A stretch of DNA of 64,000 bases from Mycetohabitans endofungorum (GTDB taxonomy: Bacteria > Pseudomonadota > Gammaproteobacteria > Burkholderiales > Burkholderiaceae). The position numbers and the translations under genes are program-made. Under the pieces are notes generated by a model. The model had not been told where the DNA came from. It was given only the letters and a program-made list of their open reading frames with translations, and did not search any database. Below, piece by piece: positions 28,811 through 38,143 of the stretch (positions are counted from its first letter, which is position 1; each line of letters begins with the position of its first letter). The stretch spans positions 1-64,000 of the forward strand of contig NZ_PRDW01000003.1 in NCBI RefSeq assembly GCF_002927045.1, in the 5' to 3' direction.

Positions 28811-29482
28811 ATGACACACCCTTCTGTTTCTGCTTCGGCGATGCCAGCCGGGCCATCGGTCGTGCCGGCGCCGACAGTGGGCCCCTCGCAGCGCTGCCAT
28901 TGGTGCGGCACCGGCGCCGAGTATTGCGCTTACCATGATATGGAGTGGGGTTTTCCGGTTGATGACGACCGCCGGCTGTTCGAAAAACTGTGCCTTGAGG
29001 GGTTCCAGGCCGGACTTAGCTGGCTGACGATACTGCGCAAGCGGGAAGCCTTTCGCGCTGCATTCGCCAACTTTGACATCGAGAAGGTGGCCCGGTTTAC
29101 CGACTGCGACGTGCAGCGGTTGCTCGGCGACACCGGCATCATCCGGCACCGGGGCAAGATCGAGGCTGCCATCCATAACGCACGCCGCGCGCTGGCGCTG
29201 CTCGATAGCGAGCGCTCGCTGGCCGCCTACCTGTGGCGCTTCGAGCCGGACCCGCGGAGCCGGCCACGCAAGCTGACCCGGGAGGTGCTCGGCACGATGA
29301 CGACGTCCCCCGAGTCGATTGCGTTGTCGAAGGACCTGAAGCGGCGCGGTTGGAAATTCGTCGGGCCGACGACGATGTACGCGATGATGCAGGCGATGGG
29401 CCTGGTCAACGATCATCAGCACGATTGCAGCGTGCGGACCGACGTCGATCGGGCACGTGCCGCCTTTCAGGTGCCGCGCTAA
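28811..29482 (+). CDS. tag: 3-methyladenine DNA glycosylase I
   Basis: Removes N3-methyladenine from alkylated DNA. After a 25-residue variable leader (MTHPSVSASAMPAGPSVVPA) the protein follows Tag: RCHWCGTGAEYCAYHDMEWGFP, FQAGLSWLTILRKREAFR, and the C-terminal NDHQHDCSVR. The N-terminal Cys/His and the C-terminal His-Asp-Cys form the zinc-binding snap of the family. 223 residues against about 190 for E. coli, the excess being the leader; a later start is possible but no better ATG is obvious. Confidence 0.93.
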   Translation: MTHPSVSASAMPAGPSVVPAPTVGPSQRCHWCGTGAEYCAYHDMEWGFPVDDDRRLFEKLCLEGFQAGLSWLTILRKREAFRAAFANFDIEKVARFTDCDVQRLLGDTGIIRHRGKIEAAIHNARRALALLDSERSLAAYLWRFEPDPRSRPRKLTREVLGTMTTSPESIALSKDLKRRGWKFVGPTTMYAMMQAMGLVNDHQHDCSVRTDVDRARAAFQVPR

Positions 29483-29697
29483 TCAGCCGTCCTGCACCGC
29501 CAGGTCTGAGAGCGTCGATTTACCCAGCATGCCGGTGCGCGCCCGTAGGCGCAAGGCGGCACTCGCGCTGCGGCAGCCGGCATCGGTAGGAAGCCGGGGA
29601 CCAAGCAGCGATCGCGTCGTCCGCTGCGGCAACGCCGAGTATAGGGGCATGCCTTCGGCGGTCAAGTCGAGAAAACGAGGGGATGGCGGGGAGGAAC

Positions 29698-30642
29698 TCA
29701 GATCACGAAATGCCCGCCGCCGGCGAGGTCACGCGCGTCGCGGCGTGGCGCGCCGGACGCCTCACGTAGGGCGGCGACCCACTTACGGGCGCTCAACCCA
29801 CACGCCTTCTCAATGACCTTCGCGCGGTCGGTCAGTATGTTCCAGTCAATCGACAATGCGGGTCCGGAGAAAGCCAGCACGATGCGGTTACCCTCATGCA
29901 CCTCGGGCAACGCGATGACCCGTGCATCGAACGCCGCGCGCAAATGGCGCATGTTGCGCACGAAGCTCGGATGGTCGCCGAACAGGTTGACCGCCACCAC
30001 TGCGGCGCCGCCGAGGCAAGCACGGCACGCGCGATAAAACGCGACGGAATCGAGCACCGGACCGCGTGCGGTCGCGTCATACAGGTCAATCTGCATCGCG
30101 CCGACCGTACCGTGGTTCGCGGGGTCATGAACAAAATCCCATGCATCGATCTGGAGCACGCTCAAGCGCCGGTCGTCGCGCGGCAACTCAAACATGCTGC
30201 GCGCGGCAATGATCACTGCCGGGTTCAATTCCACCGCCTCGACATGCGAGTGCAAAAAATGCCGATGACAGAACTTGGTCAAGGCTGCCGCCCCCAAGCC
30301 CAATTGCACAATGCGCTTGGGCGGCGCGAGAAAGAGCAGCCACGCCATCATCTGCTGCGCGTATTCGAGTTCAATATCGAATGGCTTTTTCAGTCGCATC
30401 GCGCCCTGTATCCATTCAGTGCCGAAATGCAGGTAGCGCACGCCCCGTTCTTCGGAAAATGTCACCGGCGCAAAACGGGCTTTGCGCGGCGCTTCGAGGG
30501 TTGGCGCGCCCTCGTGCTGCACGGCGCTCTCGTGTTCGTCGCGTCCCGTGCGGCGGGCGGCGCCGCGCGACGGTTGCGCGGCCTGCTCACCGCGCTGGAA
30601 TGCGCGCACTTGCGCCGACGCGCGCTTGATCAAGGATGTCAT
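29698..30642 (-). CDS. Spermidine synthase-like methyltransferase-fold protein
   Basis: A 314-residue protein with a SAM/dcSAM-type Rossmann fold. RIVQLGLGAAALTKFCHRHF is motif I, VEAVELNPAVIIAARSMFELP is motif II, and MQIDLYDATARGPVLDSVAFYRACRACL follows. This matches the stand-alone SpeE-like proteins of betaproteobacteria rather than true spermidine synthases, since the GGGDG loop and the usual N-terminal beta-domain are altered. The first 70 residues are basic and disordered. I use ATG 30642 (MTSLIKRASAQV); the frame is open to 30693. Confidence 0.75.
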   Translation of the reverse strand: MTSLIKRASAQVRAFQRGEQAAQPSRGAARRTGRDEHESAVQHEGAPTLEAPRKARFAPVTFSEERGVRYLHFGTEWIQGAMRLKKPFDIELEYAQQMMAWLLFLAPPKRIVQLGLGAAALTKFCHRHFLHSHVEAVELNPAVIIAARSMFELPRDDRRLSVLQIDAWDFVHDPANHGTVGAMQIDLYDATARGPVLDSVAFYRACRACLGGAAVVAVNLFGDHPSFVRNMRHLRAAFDARVIALPEVHEGNRIVLAFSGPALSIDWNILTDRAKVIEKACGLSARKWVAALREASGAPRRDARDLAGGGHFVI

Positions 30643-30834
30643 GTAACGAAGTCTTGCGTGTTGCACAGTTTTTGTTTGTCCCAAGCATAGCATCCAGGGC
30701 CGCGCAGCGGGTTACGCAACCCGTAATCGAGTTGGGGCGACCTGCAGTTATCCACGGGTCGCGCGGCGCTGGCACTGGCAGTCGCCCATTTCAGAGCGTT
30801 GGACGCTCTTCACCGACTCTACCGAACGGCTGGC

Positions 30835-30881
30835 TTGCATCAACATAGCCATCAGTGGATAATGCATCGCAATTGCGATGC
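30835..30881 (+). promoter_or_regulatory. Promoter and operator of the toxin-antitoxin operon
   Basis: TTGCAT (30835-30840), exactly 17 bases, then GATAAT (30858-30863, five of six consensus). Immediately after it comes the perfect 18-base palindrome GCATCGCAATTGCGATGC (30864-30881), 13 bases before the antitoxin ATG. A ribbon-helix-helix antitoxin repressing its own operon at such a site is typical of the class. The sites are seen directly; the repression is inferred. Confidence 0.7.
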
Positions 30882-30894
30882 TTCGACAGATATC

Positions 30895-31173
30895 ATGAAA
30901 TCCGCCACTTTCCCCTCCATTCGGGTCGAACCGGAACTGCGTGACGCCGCCGAAAGCGTCCTCGGCGAAGGAGAAACGCTGTCGAGTTTCGTCGAGCACT
31001 CGGTCCGCGAGGGCATCGAACGCCGTCGCAATCAAAGCGAATTCATTGCCCGCGGCATCGCGTCGCGCGAAGCGGCCCAACACACCGGCGACTATCTGCC
31101 TGCGTCCGAAGTACTGGAGAAACTGGAGCGGCGGCTCGACGCCCTTCGCGATACGAGGCGCAAGCCTCGATGA
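30895..31173 (+). CDS. Antitoxin, ribbon-helix-helix (YlcI/YnfO-like)
   Basis: A 92-residue antitoxin. Its N-terminus (MKSATFPSIRVEPELRDAAE then SVLGEGETLSSFVEHSVREGIERRR) is the ribbon-helix-helix DNA-binding domain, with the strand FPSIRVEPEL. The charged C-terminal half (ASEVLEKLERRLDALR) would wrap the toxin. It overlaps the ParE-type toxin gene by four bases (ATGA), the usual coupling. The frame is open upstream to 30799, but that part covers the promoter. The palindrome 13 bases before the start is its likely operator. Confidence 0.85.
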   Translation: MKSATFPSIRVEPELRDAAESVLGEGETLSSFVEHSVREGIERRRNQSEFIARGIASREAAQHTGDYLPASEVLEKLERRLDALRDTRRKPR

Positions 31174-31478
31174 CGTACGCGGTCCGGTTCACGCGTGCGG
31201 CTTCAGATGATCTGGACCGTCTTTATGGCTTCATTGTCGATCGCGACGACGCCGACGTCGAAATCGCTACTCGCGCACTTGCGGCCATCGCCGCCGGGAT
31301 CGCTACATTGGAATCGTCGCCGTTCACATGCCGCAAAGCCCATCCATCGATGCCGTTTTTGCGCGAATTGATCACTCCGTTCGGCGTGTCGGGATATGTT
31401 GCGCTGTTCGAGATCGACGACAATCGGACGGTGACGATCCTGGCGGTGCGTCATCAGCGGGAAAGCGATTACCACTGA
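31170..31478 (+). CDS. RelE/ParE-family toxin
   Basis: A 102-residue toxin of the ParE branch: MTYAVRFTRAASDDLDRLYGFI is the paired N-terminal helices, LESSPFTCRKA and LRELITPFGVSGYVALFEID lead to the strand TVTILAVRHQRESDYH with the conserved RHQRE...DY end. ParE toxins poison DNA gyrase, whereas RelE toxins cut mRNA at the ribosome; the terminal RHQRESDY favours ParE. Translated from the overlapping ATGA of the antitoxin gene. No frameshift, so the module looks intact. Confidence 0.88.
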   Translation: MTYAVRFTRAASDDLDRLYGFIVDRDDADVEIATRALAAIAAGIATLESSPFTCRKAHPSMPFLRELITPFGVSGYVALFEIDDNRTVTILAVRHQRESDYH

Positions 31479-31563
31479 ACCGGAACGGATCCGACGTTCG
31501 GTCACGCAGGCTGTGGGTCGGCCCCATGCCACGCAACATTGCATCACCAGCGATCGAATGTCG

Positions 31564-32040
31564 TCAGAAAAGAATGTCCCGCCAACACGAAAGCTTTTGT
31601 TCGAACGACAGCATCGCATGCGCCGGACTCGACGAAGGCAGTACGAGCGTCTCATAGCCCGCGGCACCGATCACATCGGCAAACCGCCCCGCCGTCTTGC
31701 CGTTGAAGCACACCTTCTTCAGCAACGGTGCATGCGCTCTCAACGACGCGAAGTCGTTCGGCTTCGCATGGCGAATCGCCGAATCGAGACTGCCCTCGCG
31801 ATGACACGCGGCGAGCACGTCCCATATCCCGATTCCGTGCTTCAACACGCGTTCGAGCCGCGCGTCATACGCAAGCTCATGCAACTCAGGCTCGTTAAGC
31901 ACCGCGCCCAATAACCGCCAGAACTGATTGCGCGGATGCGCATAGTACTGCCCTGCCCCGAGCGATGCTTCACCGGGAAAGCTGCCCAGCACCAGAATCG
32001 TCGTATCGGGCCGGATTATCGGCGGAAAACCTTGCAACAT
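31564..32040 (-). CDS. DNA-deoxyinosine/uracil glycosylase (UDG superfamily, family 6-like)
   Basis: A 158-residue protein of the uracil-DNA glycosylase fold. The catalytic loop is VLGSFPGEASLGAGQYYAHPRNQFW and the second motif LPSSSPAHAM, as in hypoxanthine/deoxyinosine glycosylases (family 6). KVCFNGKTAGRF is the central strand with the conserved Asn. It would start repair of deaminated adenine. I chose ATG 32040; an in-frame TTG six bases earlier is possible. Third gene behind htpG and ubiC, eight bases after ubiC. Confidence 0.88.
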   Translation of the reverse strand: MLQGFPPIIRPDTTILVLGSFPGEASLGAGQYYAHPRNQFWRLLGAVLNEPELHELAYDARLERVLKHGIGIWDVLAACHREGSLDSAIRHAKPNDFASLRAHAPLLKKVCFNGKTAGRFADVIGAAGYETLVLPSSSPAHAMLSFEQKLSCWRDILF

Positions 32041-32047
32041 CAGCAAT

Positions 32048-32629
32048 TTAATAGGTCATCATGGTCCACATGGCCGGCAAGAAGCATTCGGTCACCATCA
32101 GCGGTAGCCGATGACGGGTAAACACCGAGCGCCGCGCGACGCATGCATGCGGCCGATCCGGGCCTAACTGTGCGACAGCGAGCCGGTACAGCGGATGGGC
32201 GCCATCGACGCACCGGCTGACGATCGGCGAGCGTGTCACCGTCATGTCCGCATACAGCAGCTCGGCCAGCGCTCGCGTGCGCAACCGTCGTACGGCTTGC
32301 CATACGCCCCGGCTCGCACGCAGCGGCGTGACACTGTGCGCGGCCACCACGGACACGCCATCCACTGTAAGCACTACCTCCCGAATCCACACCGGCGCGC
32401 GGCGTGCGAGGCGCAACACGCGCGCCTCGTCGCGCCACGCGAGGCCAACCTTCTCACAGGTGACCCGCACGGTCACCCGACCGAGCGTGCTCAAATGGCG
32501 CGTGAGCGAACCCGCGCGTGTTACCCAGTCCTTCTGTGCGGCGCTGAAGACGGCACGCGGTTGCGCCCGCCAACCGTCACCGTGCGCACAAAACTGCCCG
32601 CCCGAGCGCCGCTCAAGCGTGTCGTTCAA
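32048..32629 (-). CDS. ubiC: Chorismate pyruvate-lyase UbiC
   Basis: First step of ubiquinone synthesis: chorismate to 4-hydroxybenzoate plus pyruvate. The 193-residue protein aligns with UbiC across [40 protein letters not shown] (with the R...REV active-site segment), [21 protein letters not shown] and the C-terminal [17 protein letters not shown]. The frame starts with a TTG (32629) that overlaps the htpG stop, giving coupling; no ATG is available before the conserved part. The N-terminal 25 residues are variable. Confidence 0.9.
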   Translation of the reverse strand: MNDTLERRSGGQFCAHGDGWRAQPRAVFSAAQKDWVTRAGSLTRHLSTLGRVTVRVTCEKVGLAWRDEARVLRLARRAPVWIREVVLTVDGVSVVAAHSVTPLRASRGVWQAVRRLRTRALAELLYADMTVTRSPIVSRCVDGAHPLYRLAVAQLGPDRPHACVARRSVFTRHRLPLMVTECFLPAMWTMMTY

Positions 32630-34524
32630 TGCGTGCCCGACAGCAACAACGTGTTGGTGCGCTTGACAAAGCTCGCTGGATCATCGAGCGCGCCCCCCTC
32701 GGCGAGCAGCGCCTGATCGAACAGCAAATGGCACCAGTCGGCAAAGTCCGCTGCGTCCGGCGACAGCCGCTTAATCAGCGCATGTTCCGGGTTCACTTCG
32801 AGGATCGGATGGAAATCGGGCGCCTTCTGGCCAGCCGCCTTCAACAGTCGCTGCAGGTAGCCACTCATCTCTCCATCGTCGGCCACCAGGCAGCTCGGCG
32901 AGTCGGTCAGGCGGAACGTGAGACGCACGTCTTTGGCCTTTTCCTTGAGCACGTCCTTCATCCGCTCGACCAGCGGCTTCAGGTCTTCACCGACCTTTTC
33001 CTGAGCCTTTTTCTCCTCGTCGTTCAACGCACCCAAATCGAGATCGCCACGGGCGACGCTGGCCAACGGCTTGCCGTCGAACTCATGCAGGAACGACAGC
33101 ATCCATTCGTCGACGCGATCGGTCAGCAGAAGAACCTCGACACCCTTCTTGCGGAATACCTCCAGGTGCGGACTGTTGCGCGCGGCCTGCCAACTGTCGG
33201 CGGTCACATAGTAAATCTTCGTCTGCTCCGGCTTCATCCGCGCGACGTAGTCGGCCAGCGACACATTCTGCTCGGCGCTGTCGGTTTGCGTCGACGCGAA
33301 GCGTAGCAGCTTGGCGATGCGCTCCCGGTTCGCGAAGTCCTCGCCCAGACCCTCCTTGAGCACCTGGCCGAATTCGCGCCAGAACGTCGCGTACTTCTGC
33401 TTGCCAGCGTCGTCGTCGGCACCAGCCAGTTCCTCGAGCATCGACAGCACCCGCTTGGTGACGCCGTCGCGGATCGCCTTCACGTCGCGGCTCTCCTGCA
33501 GAATCTCACGCGACACGTTCAACGGCAGGTCGTTTGAATCGACCACGCCCTTGATGAAGCGCAGGTAATTGGGCAACAACTGCTCGGCCTCATCCATGAT
33601 GAACACGCGCTTCACATACAGCTTCAGCCCGCCGCGATGGTCGCGGTTCCACATATCGAACGGGGCACGACCAGGCACGTACAGCAACTGGATATATTCG
33701 CTGCGTCCCTCGACGCGGTTGTGGGTCCAGGCAAGCGGCGCCTCGTGATCGTGCGACAAATGCTCGTAGAAGTGCTTGTACTGCTCGTCGCTGATCTCGC
33801 TCTTGGCACGCGTCCACAGTGCGCTGGCCTGGTTGATGGTCTCGTCCTCGTCCTTGACGACCATCTCGTTCTTTTCAGCGTCCCACTCCTCCTTCTTCAT
33901 CAGAATCGGCAGGCCAATATGATCCGAGTACTTCTGGATGATCGACTTGAGTCGGTAGGAGGACAACAGCTCGTCTTCGCCCTCGCGCAGATGCAGCGTG
34001 ATCGACGTGCCGCGCTGCGCACGTTGGATCGTCTCGACGCTGAATTCGCCGTCGCCAGTGCTTTCCCAGCGCACCCCCTGGTCGGCGGGCAGGCCAGCGC
34101 GGCGCGATTCCACGGTGATCCGGTCCGCGACGATGAAGCCGGAATAGAAGCCGACACCGAACTGGCCAATCAGTGCCGCGTCCTTTTGCTGATCGCCGGA
34201 CAGTTTGGCAAAGAACTCCTTGGTCCCTGAGCGCGCGATCGTGCCCAGGTGCGAAACCGCGTCGTCACGGCTCATGCCAATCCCGTTGTCGTCAATCGTG
34301 ATCGTGCGTGCAGCCTTGTCGTACGCGATCCGGATACGCAGGTTCGGGTCATCTTCATACAGCCCGGCATCGGCGATCGCCTCGAAACGCAGTTTGTCCG
34401 CCGCGTCGGACGCATTCGAAATCAGCTCACGCAGGAAAATTTCCTTGTTGCTGTACAGCGAGTGAATCATCAGTTGCAGAAGCTGCTTGACTTCCGCCTG
34501 GAAGCTCATGGTTTCTTGCGCCAT
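32626..34524 (-). CDS. htpG: Hsp90-type chaperone HtpG
   Basis: ATP-dependent chaperone for stress and late folding. At 632 residues it is full length: N-terminal GHKL ATPase with [15 protein letters not shown] (catalytic Glu and Asn box), [11 protein letters not shown] and [16 protein letters not shown], middle domain with [15 protein letters not shown]-like segment ([14 protein letters not shown]), and C-terminal dimerisation helices. The ATG has AAGGA nine bases upstream, and a near-perfect sigma-32 promoter lies at 34588-34616. ubiC and a DNA glycosylase gene follow without gaps, so heat shock may drive all three. Confidence 0.97.
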   Translation of the reverse strand: MAQETMSFQAEVKQLLQLMIHSLYSNKEIFLRELISNASDAADKLRFEAIADAGLYEDDPNLRIRIAYDKAARTITIDDNGIGMSRDDAVSHLGTIARSGTKEFFAKLSGDQQKDAALIGQFGVGFYSGFIVADRITVESRRAGLPADQGVRWESTGDGEFSVETIQRAQRGTSITLHLREGEDELLSSYRLKSIIQKYSDHIGLPILMKKEEWDAEKNEMVVKDEDETINQASALWTRAKSEISDEQYKHFYEHLSHDHEAPLAWTHNRVEGRSEYIQLLYVPGRAPFDMWNRDHRGGLKLYVKRVFIMDEAEQLLPNYLRFIKGVVDSNDLPLNVSREILQESRDVKAIRDGVTKRVLSMLEELAGADDDAGKQKYATFWREFGQVLKEGLGEDFANRERIAKLLRFASTQTDSAEQNVSLADYVARMKPEQTKIYYVTADSWQAARNSPHLEVFRKKGVEVLLLTDRVDEWMLSFLHEFDGKPLASVARGDLDLGALNDEEKKAQEKVGEDLKPLVERMKDVLKEKAKDVRLTFRLTDSPSCLVADDGEMSGYLQRLLKAAGQKAPDFHPILEVNPEHALIKRLSPDAADFADWCHLLFDQALLAEGGALDDPASFVKRTNTLLLSGTH

Positions 34525-34587
34525 AGTCTAGGTCCTTTCAGCGAGTTGACGTCAACGGCACGAGGCCAGGTTTGTCCGTGTTCGCGC

Positions 34588-34616
34588 AAATGGGGACGGC
34601 CCGCGCCAAATTCAAG
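34588..34616 (-). promoter_or_regulatory. Sigma-32 (RpoH) heat-shock promoter of htpG
   Basis: On the minus strand CTTGAAT (34616-34610), 14 bases, CCCCATTT (34595-34588). This fits the RpoH consensus CTTGAAA-N13-17-CCCCATNT with one mismatch. It lies about 64 bases before the htpG ATG. Confidence 0.8.
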
Positions 34617-34855
34617 ACTTGTCCAAGTACCGCGACAGAAACGCGGACAGCCCCGGGTTGCCGCAGTTCGCGACATTAAAGCGCCGTCTAGCGTATGCCG
34701 TCCAGCATCGCTGGCCCCCGCCGACGTGCGCCCGGGCAACGCTGTACTGCGTTACATTGTCGATGATGGCGGGTGGTGCGGCGCGCCGGTATGCAGTTTT
34801 CTGATCCGGTCCGGCCGGTCTCACCCTTGTATTTTCCTAACCCTTTGGAGTCCCC

Positions 34856-35314
34856 ATGTCGAATGTATACGATCAACTGAAGGCGCTCAGCATCGAGCTA
34901 CCGGCGGCTGGCGCACCGGCAGCCGCTTACGTGATGAGTGCGCAGGCAGGCAAGACAGTGTTCCTGTCCGGCCATATCGCCAAAAGGAACGGACAGGTCT
35001 GGACCGGCAAGCTCGGTGACACGATCGGCACGGAAGAAGGACAACAGGCGGCGCGCAGCATTGCCATCGATCTGATTGCGACGCTGCACGCGCACGTGGG
35101 CGATCTGAACCGCGTCAAGCGCATTGTCAAGGTGATGAGCCTGGTCAATTCGACGCCGGACTTCATTGAGCAGCACTTGGTGACGAACGGGGCGTCAGAG
35201 CTGTTCGTGGCGGTGTTCGGGGAACGCGGCAAGCATGCCCGCTCGGCGTTCGGCGTCGCGCAGATTCCGCTAGGTGCTTGCGTGGAAATCGAACTGATCG
35301 CCGAAGTCGAATAA
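34856..35314 (+). CDS. RidA/YjgF-family protein
   Basis: A 152-residue RidA-superfamily protein. RidA members deaminate reactive enamine/imine intermediates. Here the arginine that RidA uses for catalysis is in the LNRVKRIVKVMSLVNSTPDF region, and the trimer-forming end reads RSAFGVAQIPLGACVEIELIAEVE, so it resembles the Rid subgroups with a longer N-terminus (MSNVYDQLKALSIELP). A TTGGAG SD sits eight bases before the ATG. Divergent from htpG. Confidence 0.9.
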   Translation: MSNVYDQLKALSIELPAAGAPAAAYVMSAQAGKTVFLSGHIAKRNGQVWTGKLGDTIGTEEGQQAARSIAIDLIATLHAHVGDLNRVKRIVKVMSLVNSTPDFIEQHLVTNGASELFVAVFGERGKHARSAFGVAQIPLGACVEIELIAEVE

Positions 35315-35794
35315 CGGCATCCGTGCCCCGCCCCGCGGCGCGCCGCTTCCTTGCCGATGCTTGGAACCGCCCACGACAACGCAACGATTCGAGTAGGTCA
35401 ATCATGAGACGAGGCAACGCGCGGTTCTGGGATGCAATGGCGAGGCGCGTCAACGACGTGAAACGCGAACCGCGGATCGGCAGCAATGCGGTAACGGCCA
35501 TAGATGGAACGTTCCAGGCACGATTCAGCCGACTTCGGACAGATTTCTTATACATCCCGAGTAGGCAGCATAGGCGCGCCGCCATTCTTCCCGCATAATC
35601 TGCTGGCGTCGCAGGCAGCATCCGGGCGTTGCGCGGTACCCCAAGGTCGGGGCATTTTACGCGTGGCGCTGTTTTAATTACCATTGTTTGAGCGCCCGCG
35701 CGGCACGGCCTTTGGCGGTTCTATATCACGCCCCGCCATCGCATTGGACACGCCGCCGCACGGGGATATTCACCCCCTATCACGGCCTGGCTCC
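35315..35794. other. Spacer between RidA gene and GGDEF-EAL gene
   Basis: 480 bases without a supported gene. Short frames on both strands lack family motifs and SDs. An A/T-rich patch at 35670-35684 may carry the promoter of the GGDEF-EAL gene; no clear -35/-10 pair is visible. Confidence 0.4.
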
Positions 35795-38143
35795 ATGACT
35801 CTTCCGCTGACTCCCTCGGCACGCGAAGCACGTTTGCGCCGTGACGCGGCGGTGTCCAGGCAGCGATCTCTGTGGGTCATCCCGGCTCTCGGGTTGCTGG
35901 TGCTAATCCTGCTGTGGGCGGTAATCTATACGCGGCTGCAAGTAGAGCGGGACAATGCCCAACGCGAAGCCACGGCTTCGGCCGCGCTGCTGTCCGCGGC
36001 TTTTGAACAACATACGGTCAAGGCCATTCACCAGGTCGATCAGATCACCCGCTTCGTCAAATACGAATTCGAGAAGTCGCCGCAGCGCTTTAAATTAGCC
36101 AGCACGATCGAGAAGGGCGTGATCCAGAGCGACACACTGATCCAGGTGTCGCTGGTCGACGAGCATGGCTACCTAATCGCAAATACGGAGGATTCGCGGC
36201 CCAAGCCGCTGAACTTGTCCGACCGCGAGCATTTTCAGGTCCATAAGCACGAGACGTTCGACCAGCTGTATATCAGCAAGCCGGTACTGGGCCGGGTATC
36301 GCACCAATGGACGTTGCAACTCACACGCCGGCTCAACTATCCCGACGGCTCGTTCGCGGGTGTGGTCGTGGTGTCGGAAGACCCGAGCTATTTCACCAAT
36401 GACTTCTATAACAGCGCGGCAATTGGCCGCGACGGCGTGATATCGGTAATCGCCGACACAGGCGCAGTACTGGCGCGCCGCACTGGCAATACGCTGAACG
36501 CACCCGGCGCGTTTTCTGCGACCGGCAGCTATCCGCTGTCTGAACATGTGTCCGGCACGTACCGCGACCCGATCGATGGCGTGATGCGCATCGTGTCGTA
36601 CCGCCACATCGACGGCTACCCGCTCGGCGTCATGGTGGGCCTGTCGCAAAAGGAAGAATTTGCCGATTACGAACACACTCGCAATATCTACCTGTTGATG
36701 GCCGGGTGCATTTCGATCGCGATCCTCGGCTTCTTCGGCGTGGCTACAGGCTTGATCCGCAAGCTACTCGGCCGCGAACGCGAGATGACGCACCTCGTCG
36801 AGTATGACTTGCTGACCGGCTTGCCGAACCGCTACCAGACGCTGCAGATTTTGCGCACCGAAGTCTCGCAGCCGGCAAACGTCGGCCGGCTCGCGTTGCT
36901 GTTCATCGACCTGGACAATTTCAAGACGGTCAACGATACGCTCGGCCACAACGCCGGAGACATTGTGCTGCAAATGACATCGGCACGGCTCGCGCAGACG
37001 GTCGATGGCAACGGTATTCTCTCGCGCATCGGCGGCGACGAGTTCGTTGTGATCGTCAAGGAGGATCACGTTGAACCGAAGGTGGTTCAATTGGCCGAGG
37101 CGATTGCCGGCAGTTTCCTAAGGCCATTCGACGTGCGCGGCAGCTCATTCGTGCTGCACGCAAGCATCGGCATCGCGCTGCTCTCCAGTACCCACGAAAG
37201 CGAGATCGATTTGCTGAAAAAGGCCGACCTGGCGATGTACAGCGCCAAGGATGCCGGCCGCGGATGCTACCAGTTCTATTCGCCGCAGCTCGCGCACCGC
37301 GCCGACCATTTGATGAAATGGGAGCAGCAACTGCGCGTCGCACTTGCCGAAGGGCAGTTGTTCCTCGCCTACCAGCCCAAGATCGACTTGGCGCGCCGCT
37401 GCATCACCGGCTTCGAGGCGCTGCTGCGCTGGAACCACCCGCAGCATGGCGAGATTACCGCAAGCGAGTTCATCACGATTGCTGAGTCTACCGGCTTGGT
37501 CGTGCCGATTGGCGACTACGTGATCGACAGCGCATGCCAGCAGCTCGCGCAATGGACCTCGCTCGGCTACGACACACTGTCGCTGGCCATCAACATCTCG
37601 GCCGTGCAATTCTGGCGCGGCGACGTGTTCGGGGCCGTGGAGCGGGCGCTGGACCGCTATAAATTGCCTGCACGGCGCATCGAACTCGAGATCACGGAAA
37701 CGGCGATGATGGAGTATCCCGAAATCGTGTCGGAGAAGGTCGCCGCACTCAAGCGGCTTGGCGTACGCATTGCGCTGGATGACTTCGGCACCGGTTATTC
37801 GTCGCTGTCCTACTTGAATCGTTTTGCCGTCGACACACTCAAGATCGACCGCTCGTTCGTCCAGGCCATTCCCGCGGACCGCAATGTCTGCGTCATGGTG
37901 TCGGCAATCGTCAATCTGGCCCGCTCGCTGGGATTGACCGTGGTCGTCGAGGGCACGGAAACTGAAGAGCAGATCGCATGGCTGTCGGGACTGGGCAACA
38001 TCGAGGCACAAGGCTTTCTGTTCTCACGCCCGGTGCCTCCCGACGGGGTGCCTGCGCTGCTCGAGCACTTCGGGGTTTGTCCACTTTCTGAACCAGGAGG
38101 CGTCGCAGCAACGCACGCCGTGCAACCACGTGTTTCCGCTTGA
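35795..38143 (+). CDS. Membrane GGDEF-EAL protein (c-di-GMP turnover) with dCache-like sensor
   Basis: A 782-residue inner-membrane protein. Two transmembrane segments (near residues 28-50 and 302-325) bracket a periplasmic double-Cache-type sensor. After it come a GGDEF domain (intact SRIGGDEFVVI) and an EAL domain (GFEALLRWNHP, ITETAMME, LDDFGTGYSSLSYL, EGTETEEQ) with the catalytic residues of a phosphodiesterase. The RxxD inhibitory site before GGDEF is not present. It may act as cyclase, phosphodiesterase or both. The frame is open from 35684, but I start at MTLPLTPSAREARLRR, just before the first helix. chrA overlaps its end. Confidence 0.9.
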   Translation: MTLPLTPSAREARLRRDAAVSRQRSLWVIPALGLLVLILLWAVIYTRLQVERDNAQREATASAALLSAAFEQHTVKAIHQVDQITRFVKYEFEKSPQRFKLASTIEKGVIQSDTLIQVSLVDEHGYLIANTEDSRPKPLNLSDREHFQVHKHETFDQLYISKPVLGRVSHQWTLQLTRRLNYPDGSFAGVVVVSEDPSYFTNDFYNSAAIGRDGVISVIADTGAVLARRTGNTLNAPGAFSATGSYPLSEHVSGTYRDPIDGVMRIVSYRHIDGYPLGVMVGLSQKEEFADYEHTRNIYLLMAGCISIAILGFFGVATGLIRKLLGREREMTHLVEYDLLTGLPNRYQTLQILRTEVSQPANVGRLALLFIDLDNFKTVNDTLGHNAGDIVLQMTSARLAQTVDGNGILSRIGGDEFVVIVKEDHVEPKVVQLAEAIAGSFLRPFDVRGSSFVLHASIGIALLSSTHESEIDLLKKADLAMYSAKDAGRGCYQFYSPQLAHRADHLMKWEQQLRVALAEGQLFLAYQPKIDLARRCITGFEALLRWNHPQHGEITASEFITIAESTGLVVPIGDYVIDSACQQLAQWTSLGYDTLSLAINISAVQFWRGDVFGAVERALDRYKLPARRIELEITETAMMEYPEIVSEKVAALKRLGVRIALDDFGTGYSSLSYLNRFAVDTLKIDRSFVQAIPADRNVCVMVSAIVNLARSLGLTVVVEGTETEEQIAWLSGLGNIEAQGFLFSRPVPPDGVPALLEHFGVCPLSEPGGVAATHAVQPRVSA

